Part shown: piece by piece, positions 17,440 through 26,943 of the stretch
Position numbering within the stretch: the stretch's first letter is position 1
Layout of the letters: each line of letters starts with the position of its first letter
DNA from: Phocaeicola vulgatus
Lineage (GTDB): Bacteria; Bacteroidota; Bacteroidia; Bacteroidales; Tannerellaceae
Reading direction: 5' to 3'
Length of the DNA stretch: 64,000 bases
Assembly (NCBI GenBank): GCA_022009975.1
Contig: CP091733.1
Span: 1,009,001 to 1,073,000 of the forward strand
The notes under the pieces: model-generated
Told to the model about the DNA's origin: nothing
Database searches by the model: none
The model's input: only the letters and a program-made list of their open reading frames with translations
Position numbers and translations under genes: made by a program

Positions 17440-19916
17440 ATGAAAACAAAAGGTATTATAGGAGCGTTGTCATTGGTTTGTTTGGTGGGATGTTCAACAC
17501 AAAGCCAACAAAAACCGTTGACAGACTCCGTCTCGGGGATTTATCCCCGTTTGGCATATTACAACAATGAAGGGGAATGTGGAACCGGAGCAGTCGTGCC
17601 TTGGGCTGGCAAATTATGGGTGATAACTTATGGCCCGCATTTGCCATTTGGTTCATCGGACAAACTTTATTCTATTTCGGACGATTATCAACAGACTGTC
17701 TATCCACAAAGTATCGGAGGGACACCTGCCAATCGTATGATTCACAAAGAGAGCAACCAACTTTTCATCGGACCGTATGCAATTGACGACAAAGGGAACA
17801 TCCGAGTGATTCCTTGGGAGGAAATGCCGGGGCGTATGACAGCTAATGCCCGTCATTTGACTGATCCAGCTCATAAAATCTATTATGCGACTATGGAGGA
17901 GGGATTTTATGAAGTGGATGTCAATACATTGGCAGTCAAGGAACTTTACAAAGATGGTAATTTGTTGAAGCAGGAACATAAAGATACGAGTGTGAACCCT
18001 GCTAACGATTTGTTGTTGGGCGTGCATGGAAAAGGATTCTATTCCGGGCAAGGAGTAGCTGTTTATGCCAACAATGGTGAAGGGACACAAGAGGCATTGA
18101 AGAAGTTCGATGTCGAAGCCGGGTCTTTGTCGGAATGGAATGGGAAAAACTGGAAATTGGTTCGTCGTAACCAGTTCACGGAAGTGACAGGTCCGGGCGG
18201 CATTTATGGCAATCCGAATCCGGAAACAGACCCAATTTGGACGAACGGATGGGATTATAAATCTGTTTTGGTCGGTGTGCGTGATGCAAAGAAAGGATGG
18301 TCTTTCTATCGTTTGCCGAAAGCCAGCCACAGTTATGATGGTGCTCATGGTTGGAACACGGAATGGCCGCGTATCCGTAATGTCGGGACTCCGGACAAAC
18401 CTGATTATATGATGACAATGCATGGTATGTTTTGGACATTCCCGTCAACATTTACAGCCGACAACAGTGCGGGCATCCGTCCTCGTTCCGCTTATTTGAA
18501 GGTGATAGGGGATTTCGCCCGTTGGAACGACCAATTGGTCTTTGGTTGTGACGACTCAGCCCACAAAGAGTTCTTGAACAAACGCAAGGCGAAAGGTAAT
18601 ATTGAAGGTCCGGGACAATCCAATTCCAATGTTTGGTTCACTTCTTTGACGAAACCGTTTGAATTAGGCCCTGCAACAGCAGAAGGTGCGGTTTGGGCAA
18701 AAGAGGACATCAAAGCCAATGAGTATTCCGAGCCTTTTTTGTTCGCAGGTTGGGCAGAACGTTGTGGCTGGGTGAAGAATGAGAGCGAACAACCGGTGAC
18801 TTATACTTTTGAAGTGGACGAAAAAGGAAACAACCAGTGGAGGACATTGAAGGAAATCAAGGTCGATGGAGGAAGTTCCGTGTCTGTCTCATTTGACGCA
18901 AATGACAAAGGGGAATGGATTCGTGTGAAGACCGACAAAGATACTCATACGACTGTTAGTTTCAACTATACTGATCCGGACAAGCGTTCAACTTCTGTTA
19001 ATCCTATGTTTAATGGTTTGGCTAAAGCAGATGGAAAGCTGCAACAGGAGGTTTGTTATATGGCTTGGGCAATGACCGCCGGGCTTTGGGGTTGTTGGCA
19101 ACGACTGAAAAAGATGGCAAAGTGGAAGAGGTTGGCTATTATGAGATGAACGATACTTTGCAGTTGGTACGGAAGAAAGACGAGGAAACAGCAGACTTTA
19201 TCCGTACGAAGTTCGCCATTCCTCATCAAGTAATCTCTATAGAAGATGGCTCTGTCTTGGTCGTGGACGATGCTCAACGCAGATGGCGTCTTCCTTTGGG
19301 TGCGGAAATGTATAAAGATTTGACAGGACAAGCTCTTTTGCGTATTTGCAGAGAGGTGGCAACCGAGCGTGACCTGTTTAGTTGCATGGGTACTTTCTAT
19401 GAATTGCCCGCAGAGAATGCCGATGGTTATGCGAAGATTCGTCCGATATCGACTCACCATTACCGCATCAACGACTATGCTTCTTATCGTGGCATGTTGC
19501 TGATGACCGGCATTAACCCTGAAGAAGGCCGTGATAATCCTCATGTTATTGTTTCGGATGATGGGAAAGCGGCTGTTTGGGCAGGCGTCATTGACGATTT
19601 ATGGACATTAGGCAAGCCGGTCGGCCAGGGTGGACCTTGGATGAATACGGTAGTGAAAGCCGGAGAACCGTCCGATCCTTATCTGATTGCCTTCTATGAT
19701 AAGAAATCCTTAGAGTTGTCATCGGACAAAGATGCTGCGATTACGATTGAAATCGATCCGACTGGCAACGGGGATTGGATGGTTTATCGTACGGAGCAGA
19801 TTGAAGCTGGGAAAACGGTTGCCTATCAATTTCCCGAATCGTTCCAAGCTCGTTGGATTCGTTTCGTTTCCGGTCAAGACGGGGCGAAGGTCTCTACTTT
19901 GTTGAAGTATGAGTAA
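17440..19916 (+). CDS. Large secreted lipoprotein of unknown function (frameshifted in this sequence)
   Basis: The signal peptide ends in the lipobox LVCLVGC (Cys at 18), so the product is a lipoprotein, probably at the outer membrane. One T missing from TTT at 19052-19054 joins two frames into about 825 residues. The N-terminal two thirds is rich in Trp, Gly and Tyr and has repeating strands (GAVVPWAGKLWVITYGP, NQLFIGPYAID, DYMMTMHGMFW) that suggest a beta-propeller; the parts near 440-530 and the C-terminal 90 residues look like beta-sandwich modules. I do not recognise a catalytic motif. Its place after SusCD suggests a glycan-binding or enzymatic role in this locus. Confidence 0.7.
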
Positions 19917-19977
19917 TCCATCATCTTTATGTTTTTGGGAAAAGGTTGACGTGAATAAAAAAAAGAATGAAATAAAT

Positions 19978-21801
19978 ATGAAGAAGATATGGCTGTCATT
20001 GTGGATTGTGTTGGCTTGTATTTCAGGAGTCAATGCAGCTGATTTATGGGTGGAAGCGGAAAGCTTTGCCCATAAAGGAGGCTGGAAAGTGGACCAGCAG
20101 TTTATGGATTTGATGGGCTCTCCTTATTTGATTGCTCACGGAATGGGAGTGCCGGTTGAAGATGCTTGGACAAAGGTTACTTTCCCTGAGAAAGGGGAAT
20201 ATTATGTGTATGTCCGCACTTATAACTGGACTTCTCCTTGGAAGGAAGGGGAAGGTCCGGGCAAATTCACTTTGTCTGTCGGAGGGAAAAAGTTGGTTTC
20301 CCCTTTGGGTTGTGAAGGTTCAGCTTGGATGTGGCAAGTTGCCGGCAAATTGTCGGTCAAGAATGTGAATACGGTCATTAAACTCCACGACTTGACGGGA
20401 TTTGACGGGCGATGCGATGCTATTTATTTTACGACGGAGCAAGGAGCCGTTCCGCCTACAGAGGTGAAGGCGTTGGAAGCATTCCGGAGAAAGGCATTGG
20501 ATCTTCCTGATGTGGCTCCGGATGCGGGAGATTTTGATTTGGTCGTGGTCGGTGCTGGCATAGCCGGAATGAGTGCTGCTGTGTCGGCTGCCCGTTTAGG
20601 CTGCAAGGTTGCGTTGGTCAATGACCGTCCGATTGTCGGAGGCAATAACAGTTCGGATATCCGCGTGCATTTGGGCGGCAGGATAGAACAGGGACCTTAT
20701 AAAGAATTGGGCGGTTTGCAAAAAGAGTTTGGTCCTGAGAAAGGAGGAAATGCCCAGCCTGCCAATGTCTATGAAGACCAAAAGAAAATGGATTGGCTCA
20801 AGGCGGAGAAAAACGTAACGCTCTTTTTGAATTACCATGCGTTTGCCGTGCAAAAGGAGGATGACAAGATTGTTTCTGTCACGGCAAAGCATACGGAAAC
20901 AGGCAAGGAGTTGAACTTCAAAGCTCCTGTTTTTGCCGATTGTACGGGTGACGGGACTATTGGATATTTGGCAGGCGCAGATTATCTGATGGGTCGTGAG
21001 GGAAGAGATGAATATGGTGAAAGCATTGCTCCCGAAAAGGCGGACAAGTTGACGATGGGGTCATCCATACAGTGGTATTCTGAAGATAAAGGGAAAGCGA
21101 CATCTTTTCCGGAATTCAATTATGGTGTCCGTTTCAATGAAGAGAACTGTGAAAAGGTGATGATGGGAGAATGGACTTGGGAAACCGGAATGAACTTCGA
21201 CCAAATCAAGGATTTTGAACGGATTCGTGATTATGGCATGTTGGTCGTTTATTCCAATTGGAGTTTCTTGAAGAATCACATGAAGGAGAATGCTCCGTAT
21301 AAAAACAGGCAATTGGGTTGGGTGGCTTATGTGGCTGGAAAACGTGAGTCACGTCGTCTGTTAGGTGATTATATCTTGAAAGAAGATGATTTGACAAAAG
21401 AGGTGATGCATGAAGATGCCTCTTTTACGACGACTTGGAGCATTGACTTGCATTCCCAAGACCCAGAGAACAGTAAACATTTCCCCGGAAATGAATTCAA
21501 GGCGGTGACAAAGCATATTTTGATTCACGCTTATCCTGTTCCTTACCGTTGCCTTTATTCCCGGAATGTCGATAATCTGTTCATGGCAGGACGTGATATC
21601 AGTGTGACTCATGTAGCATTGGGCACAGTCCGAGTGATGCGTACAACGGGCATGATGGGAGAAGTTGTGGGAATGGCAGCCTCTTTGTGCAAGGAGCACC
21701 AGACAACTCCGCGCGGTGTTTACCAACGTTATTTGACTGAATTGAAGGTGTTGATGAAAGAGGGCGTCAATAAAGGGGCTTCCGAACAATCAGCGATATA
21801 A
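19978..21801 (+). CDS. Secreted FAD-dependent oxidoreductase with N-terminal beta-sandwich module
   Basis: The start at 19978 gives a clean signal peptide (MKKIWLSLWIVL...GVNA) and a 607-residue protein; an upstream frame has no such start. Residues about 22-150 form a Trp-rich beta-sandwich (ADLWVEAESFAHKGGW) like a carbohydrate-binding module. The FAD-binding Rossmann motif VVVGAGIAGMSAAVSAARLG begins near residue 180, with the GNNSSDIRVH segment and a late FMAGRDISVTHVALGTVR motif typical of FAD_oxidored (Pfam PF12831) proteins. The substrate is unknown; in a glycan locus it may oxidise a sugar or sugar acid in the periplasm. Confidence 0.8.
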   Translation: MKKIWLSLWIVLACISGVNAADLWVEAESFAHKGGWKVDQQFMDLMGSPYLIAHGMGVPVEDAWTKVTFPEKGEYYVYVRTYNWTSPWKEGEGPGKFTLSVGGKKLVSPLGCEGSAWMWQVAGKLSVKNVNTVIKLHDLTGFDGRCDAIYFTTEQGAVPPTEVKALEAFRRKALDLPDVAPDAGDFDLVVVGAGIAGMSAAVSAARLGCKVALVNDRPIVGGNNSSDIRVHLGGRIEQGPYKELGGLQKEFGPEKGGNAQPANVYEDQKKMDWLKAEKNVTLFLNYHAFAVQKEDDKIVSVTAKHTETGKELNFKAPVFADCTGDGTIGYLAGADYLMGREGRDEYGESIAPEKADKLTMGSSIQWYSEDKGKATSFPEFNYGVRFNEENCEKVMMGEWTWETGMNFDQIKDFERIRDYGMLVVYSNWSFLKNHMKENAPYKNRQLGWVAYVAGKRESRRLLGDYILKEDDLTKEVMHEDASFTTTWSIDLHSQDPENSKHFPGNEFKAVTKHILIHAYPVPYRCLYSRNVDNLFMAGRDISVTHVALGTVRVMRTTGMMGEVVGMAASLCKEHQTTPRGVYQRYLTELKVLMKEGVNKGASEQSAI

Positions 21802-21846
21802 TGAAGGCGGAATGCTGGAAAAAAAAAGCAAAGCCGTTTCACAATA

Positions 21847-23187
21847 ATGGGATTGGGTGATTCCATCACGGAAGGATCCGATGATTTTGCCTCTTATCTT
21901 TTCCCTCTTTGGGAAAAACTGATGTCTGCCGGATATGAGTTCGATTTCATCGGCCCGAGAGAAAGCAAATGCAGAATCGGAACGTTGAAATGTGGAGGAT
22001 ACAGCGGTCATACGGTTGAGTTTCCCAATGCAAAAGTTGACAGTTTGTATCGGTTATATCCGGCAGATATTATTTTGCTTCATGCGGGACACAACCATTT
22101 TGTGGAAGAAAAACCGGTGTCCCGTATGGTTGCCTCTTATCGCTCCATAATCGCAAAGATATGGAAGATAAATCCTCGAGCCGTTATTTTGTTGGCGAAA
22201 GTGATTCCAAGCGGGAAGCTACCTAAGTATAGTTACATCCCGGAATTGAACAAACAGATAGAACGTCTGGTTAAGGAAATCAATTCAGCCCGTTTAATAT
22301 GTGTAGATCAAGCATCCGACTTTGATTGGCATTCCGAGACGGTGGCAGACAAAGTACATCCCAATCGGAAAGGGGCAGAGCGAATAGCTTCCGTATGGAT
22401 GACTGCGTTGAAGAAGCTCCTTGATCCGGCACCCAATGCCTTCCATCCCGAAATAATCCATTACAAAGGATTGCCGGACAACGATTCGTTGGCAATTCAC
22501 CTTTTCCGACCGGACAGAAAATATGGAAAAGGAAGGAGACCTGCCATCGTATACTTCTTTGGTGGGGGATGGACGTATGGAACCCCATTGCAATTCTACA
22601 GGGAATGTGCTTATTTCTCCTCCAAAGGTTATGTTGCCATAGCTGCCGATTACCGCATTCATTATTTGCATCATTCTTCCATCCGGGAGAGTTTCGAGGA
22701 TGCTAAGGATGTTATCCGTTTCATTCGTGAATATGCGGAAAAATTACAGGTTGATGCGGATAGGATTGCTGTGGCAGGGGCTTCGGCAGGAGGGCATTTG
22801 GCTGCCTCTTTAGGAACGATTGGAACGACAGATTCCATCAAAGCGGATTATTTGCCGAATCTTTTGTTGCTGTATTATCCTGTTGTAGATATTCGGCAGG
22901 AAAGCTATCGCAACTTGCTTCCCCAAGGTCGATTTGAGGATATTTCACCTATTTGCCATATTTGTGCTAATACACCACCGACTCTCTTCCTTTTGGGTAT
23001 GGAAGATCCGATCGTCCCCATAGAAACGGCAAAAGAGTTCCAACGCAACTTGTTGCAAAAAGGAGTGCCATGCGAATTGGATTTGTTTGAAAGGGCAGGA
23101 CATCCAATATTCCAATACAGGAGACCTCAGACAAAGGAGTATTGGGAAATCCTTGGAATAACGGAGCGATGGCTGGACAAGTTGTGA
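21847..23187 (+). CDS. Two-domain esterase: SGNH hydrolase fused to alpha/beta hydrolase
   Basis: Residues about 1-190 form an SGNH/GDSL hydrolase: GDSITEG at 4-10 holds the nucleophile serine, HAGHN is the Asn block, and DKVHPNRKG holds the Asp-His pair. Residues about 200-446 form an alpha/beta hydrolase: oxyanion-hole FFGGGWTYG, nucleophile elbow GASAGG, acidic residue in MEDPIVP and His in AGHPIF. Both sites look complete, so it may remove two kinds of acyl groups from one glycan. The domain begins unusually close to this start; a possible true start at 21801, overlapping the previous stop (TAATG), is out of frame unless the nine-A run at 21819-21827 has one A too many. Confidence 0.85.
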   Translation: MGLGDSITEGSDDFASYLFPLWEKLMSAGYEFDFIGPRESKCRIGTLKCGGYSGHTVEFPNAKVDSLYRLYPADIILLHAGHNHFVEEKPVSRMVASYRSIIAKIWKINPRAVILLAKVIPSGKLPKYSYIPELNKQIERLVKEINSARLICVDQASDFDWHSETVADKVHPNRKGAERIASVWMTALKKLLDPAPNAFHPEIIHYKGLPDNDSLAIHLFRPDRKYGKGRRPAIVYFFGGGWTYGTPLQFYRECAYFSSKGYVAIAADYRIHYLHHSSIRESFEDAKDVIRFIREYAEKLQVDADRIAVAGASAGGHLAASLGTIGTTDSIKADYLPNLLLLYYPVVDIRQESYRNLLPQGRFEDISPICHICANTPPTLFLLGMEDPIVPIETAKEFQRNLLQKGVPCELDLFERAGHPIFQYRRPQTKEYWEILGITERWLDKL

Positions 23188-23250
23188 TAGAAAGGCAAAA
23201 CAAGTGGCTACGCCAGTACTCCTGTAGGAATACCGGGAAGATATCCAAAA

Positions 23251-24599
23251 TTATAAAAACTGGATAATCAGATAACCAACGCCAATCGATACGACTGTCG
23301 TTATGAAACCTGCCAATTGGAACGAGTGGTCTATCAAGAAGTGACCGATGCCCGTTGAGCCGGTGCGGTCGAAGTTGATGGCTGCCACCATCGTGGGATA
23401 GTTGGGCAGGAAGAAGTAGCCGTTGACTGCGGGGAACATGGCGATGAGAGCCAACGGAGGTATGCCAAGGCCGATGCCCAGCGGATAGAGTGTGCGCACC
23501 GTTGCTGCCTGCGAGAACAACATGACGGACATGAGGAAGAGGGCAATGGCAAAGAGGAACGGATATTGCGTGACGATGTTTGCGATGTGGGCCTTGAAGA
23601 ATTCCAAGTTGCCGTTGAAAAAGGTGTCGCCCATCCATGCGATTCCGAAGATTGCCACCATTGCGTTTACGCCTGCCGCAAACACGTTGCCGCTTGCTGC
23701 GTCCTGCACCTTGGCTTTGCCCACAAACAAGATGAGTGCTGCCGTGGACATCATTATGATTTCGATGATCTCAGGCATGGCGACACGGCGCAATTCGCCA
23801 TCTACCACGAACGACGGGCGCAACGACGGTGCGCTGCCGAAGATTACTACCAGCAACACGCCCAAGAGGAATGCCATTACGGCATATTTCGAGCGCGGGT
23901 TGGGGTTCTTTATCATATCGTCAATCAGGCGGCTGTCACGCTCCGGGTTGATCAAGCCTTGACGCACGCGCTCTGGTATGTCTCGTCATCTTCCAGCTCC
24001 TTGCCGATGTGGTTTTGCACGAATGCTGCCACGAGGATGGCAACCAGCGATGCCGGGATGCACACGACGAGGATGTGTTTCAGTTCGATGCCCGTACCAC
24101 CGAGGAGGTCGGAACTGATGACTGCGGCTGTCGCTGCCGACACGGGACTGCCCGTGATGCCAAGCGATGCCGCGATGGTCGATACGCTGAGCGGACGCTC
24201 GGGGCGGATCTTCGAGTTGGCCGCAATTTCGGAGATGATGGGCAGGAGCGGGTAGCTGGTGTGCGCCGTCCCGGACACAAGACAGAAAAGCCATGTGGTG
24301 AGCGGGCCCAAATAGGTGATGTGGGCCGGGTGCTTGCGCAGGAATTTGGCTGCCAAACCTACAAGATAGTCCAGCCCGCCTGCCGCTTGTGCCGCAGCCG
24401 CAGCCGTGATTACCGACACGATGATGAACATCACGTCGATAGGCAGGTTGCCGGGCTTCATCCCGAAACCGAACACAAGGATGAGGACACCCACCATGCC
24501 GTAGATCCCGAGTCCAATGCCGCCGATACGCGCACCTTTGAAGATAAGGGCCAGCACAATGGCAAATTGTATGAGGATAATAGCTGTCGCCATATTCAT
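23251..24599 (-). CDS. DcuA/DcuB-type anaerobic C4-dicarboxylate transporter (frameshifted in this sequence)
   Basis: Multi-pass inner-membrane carrier of about 449 residues once one G (coding strand, near 23973) is restored. The first frame begins MNMATAIILIQFAIVLALI and ends ELEDDETYQ; the second continues ERVRQGLINPERDSRLID through more helices to YLIIQFL. Family motifs VSGTAHTSYPLLP, SIAASLGITGSPVSAA-like and FFLPNYPTMVAAINFDRTGSTGIG are clear. Members exchange fumarate, aspartate or malate for succinate in anaerobic respiration. By eye this gene is richer in G+C than its neighbours, which could mean transfer. Confidence 0.9.
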
Positions 24600-24962
24600 T
24601 TCTCTTTAGTTTGATATAATTGTTCTGTAATACCGGGACCCGTTCGCATCCCTTGCACATTCACCATAGAAATATGCCAACCGGCAGCCTGAAAATCCGC
24701 TGCTTCCCGTAATAAGTATCCTTGTTCTCATTAATGTTTGCTTTAATCGCAAGCAAAGATAGGGCTTTTCGCAGGATATTTGAAGGAAAAGGAATTCCTT
24801 TTTGCACCGGGGAAAATCACCGCTGTCCCGGGGAGGATGATTTTTGACAAGTTTTCTTTATTGTTCTTTAACAAGCCAAAGTGGAAAAATGTTATAGTTT
24901 TGCAGCCGATTATAAAATGAAGCAATAAGGAAAAAGGTATTCGTTATTTTAAATAAAACGGG
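24600..24962. promoter_or_regulatory. Divergent promoter region between dcuB-like and PAP2 genes
   Basis: 363 bases without a gene. On the minus strand 24754-24761 reads TATCTTTG (TAnnTTTG -7 consensus), giving the transporter a leader of about 150 bases. On the plus strand 24895-24902 reads TAGTTTTG, suited to the PAP2 gene. No full -33 element is convincing for either. Confidence 0.45.
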
Positions 24963-26313
24963 ATGTTAATCATGAGGATTGTTTTTTTTATTATTTATCT
25001 TTCGATAAGCATAGGAGGATTTGCCCAAAACGATACAAGTAGCATCGTGCCGGACTCTTTGACCCTTGGCACGGCGCCCCACTTGCCTAAAAAAGTAGCA
25101 TTCTTTGACAAACTGCCGCATGGGAAGCTTTTCAATTCCACTTACATCGGAGCTCCGCTTGTCATAGGAGGACTCATAGTGAAGCATCAAGACAAAAAGT
25201 TCCGGAAGCTGAGGAATGATTTTTTGCCGCAGTTCCACCAGACATTCGACAATTATACGCAGTACGCGCCCGCCATTGTCATGGTCGGGATGAAAGCAGC
25301 TGGAATAGAAAGCCGTTCTTCCTGGGGGGAGGATGCTGCTTGGCGATGCCTTCTCCGTGTCGATGATGGCTGGTATCGTGCAAGGGTTAAAGCACACGAC
25401 AAGCGTAGTGCGTCCGGATGGCTCGAATGACCATAGTTTCCCGTCGGGACATACGGCAACGGCGTTCATGACCGCCACGATGCTCAACAAGGAATACGGG
25501 TACAAGAGTCCATGGATCGGATTCGGGGCATATAGCGTGGCGACGGCAACGGGGCTGATGCGCATAGCCAACAACAAGCATTGGCTGAGCGATGTCATGG
25601 TGGGAGCGGGGATAGGAATAATGGCTACCGAGTTTGGCTATTGGCTTGCGGATTTGATATTCAAGGAGAAAGGACTGAACAGGAAGGATGAAGACGTGGC
25701 AGATGATGATTTTGATGATGAATGTAACTCCTTCCTGGACCTTTACATGGGATTCAACTTGCCGCTGAGCGATTATGACCAGTATGTAGACAATGCCTAC
25801 CAGACTTCAAAGGGGACGACCATCGGATTGGAAGGTTCTTGGTTTATAAACCGCTATATAGGCGCAGGCGGGAGGCTCTCTTTCTCAAATGTCCAGTATA
25901 TCGTGAACGAGGACGATGCGTCAGAAAAGAGTTACAATTATTTTACCGTGATGGCAGGCCCCTATTTCTCAATCCCTTTGACACGGCGCTTCTCAATAGG
26001 CAGCAAACTCCTTGGAGGAGGCGTGTTCTATCCGGAGGCAACCATCAACAACATCCCTGTCGGAAACAACCAAGGCTTCTCATGCGGCACCGGATTGTCT
26101 CTGAAATATAATGTACGTAAACGTCTTTCCATCAATATCTTCCTCGACTACAACCTCATGGCTCCCGCAATCAAGGCGAGCGGGGAATATATGCACATAA
26201 TGACTCTTGGCGCAAACAGGTTTAAGGTTATGATGTATGCCATAGCGGACAGGATTTATTTATGCTATGGCAATCAAGGTCCTATGATAATCCAACCATG
26301 GCAGTTTTTATAA
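24963..26313 (+). CDS. PAP2-type phosphatase fused to a C-terminal beta-barrel-like domain (frameshifted in this sequence)
   Basis: Signal peptide to about residue 22, then a PAP2 domain with the three active-site motifs: KHTTSVVRP, FPSGHTA and MRIANNKHWLSDV. These enzymes remove phosphate from lipid or undecaprenyl pyrophosphates on the periplasmic side. After an acidic linker (DEDVADDDFDDE) comes about 190 residues of alternating strands (YMGFNLPLSD, TTIGLEGSWFI, YFTVMAGPYFSIPLTRRF) resembling an eight-stranded outer-membrane barrel. The frame breaks in the six-G run at 25324-25329; removing one G gives 449 residues. Start could also be 24972. Confidence 0.8.
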
Positions 26314-26380
26314 AAACATTAAAGATTACTATTTTTTCTTGGCCGCTGAATGTAGTTTCATGGATTTGTATTAATCTTGC

Positions 26381-26830
26381 ATGAAGAATATGGCAAAGCC
26401 CCGTACAAAAGGTATGAAACGTCCGTTCAACATAATGATGGCTCTAATGCTCTCGCTCATGGTGGTTTACATGGGCGTGGGAACTACCGTCATGCACTGC
26501 GCCTGCTCAGACAAGATAATGGTGGGGGCAGTGGAGGATTGTTGTCAGAAACGCAGCCTTGGCCATGATTGCTGCCACGGGCATCAGCATGGAGCGCAGG
26601 TGAAGAAACATTGTATGGATGTGAAGCTGGTGAAGCTGCCAGCAACCTTGTCCGCTCAGAAGATGGACTCCCAAGCCGCTCCTCTCTTCGCCGGCATCCT
26701 CCCATCCCGTTGGTTGACGCTGCCACGCCCCGTAATCAGCAGCATTCAGAAGGCAAGACTCTGGGATAGAAACGTGCCCCATTCGCCCCCGAGGGCGTAT
26801 CTGAAGCTTCTTAACACCTTGATTATTTGA
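26381..26830 (+). CDS. Cys/His-rich membrane-anchored protein, HYC_CC_PP-like
   Basis: Small protein of 149 residues (or 138 from the internal Met of GMKRPFN) with one hydrophobic segment (about 19-38), then MHCACSD, EDCCQKR and GHDCCHGHQHG clusters rich in Cys and His that would bind a soft metal. The pattern resembles the HYC_CC_PP family of Bacteroidetes found before TonB receptors for copper. Here it precedes such a receptor and an HMA protein, so a part in copper handling is likely. The C-terminal half is low in recognisable motifs. Two downstream genes appear to be in the same unit. Confidence 0.65.
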   Translation: MKNMAKPRTKGMKRPFNIMMALMLSLMVVYMGVGTTVMHCACSDKIMVGAVEDCCQKRSLGHDCCHGHQHGAQVKKHCMDVKLVKLPATLSAQKMDSQAAPLFAGILPSRWLTLPRPVISSIQKARLWDRNVPHSPPRAYLKLLNTLII

Positions 26831-26943
26831 TTTCCCTTATTTGTATATGGACTGTAAAGTGGTTCTGAGAGCTTTTGCAGCCAGGATTGTCGTGTGAAAA
26901 AGTAAAAAGGTAAAAAAGGGAAAACAAGTAACGACATGAAATA

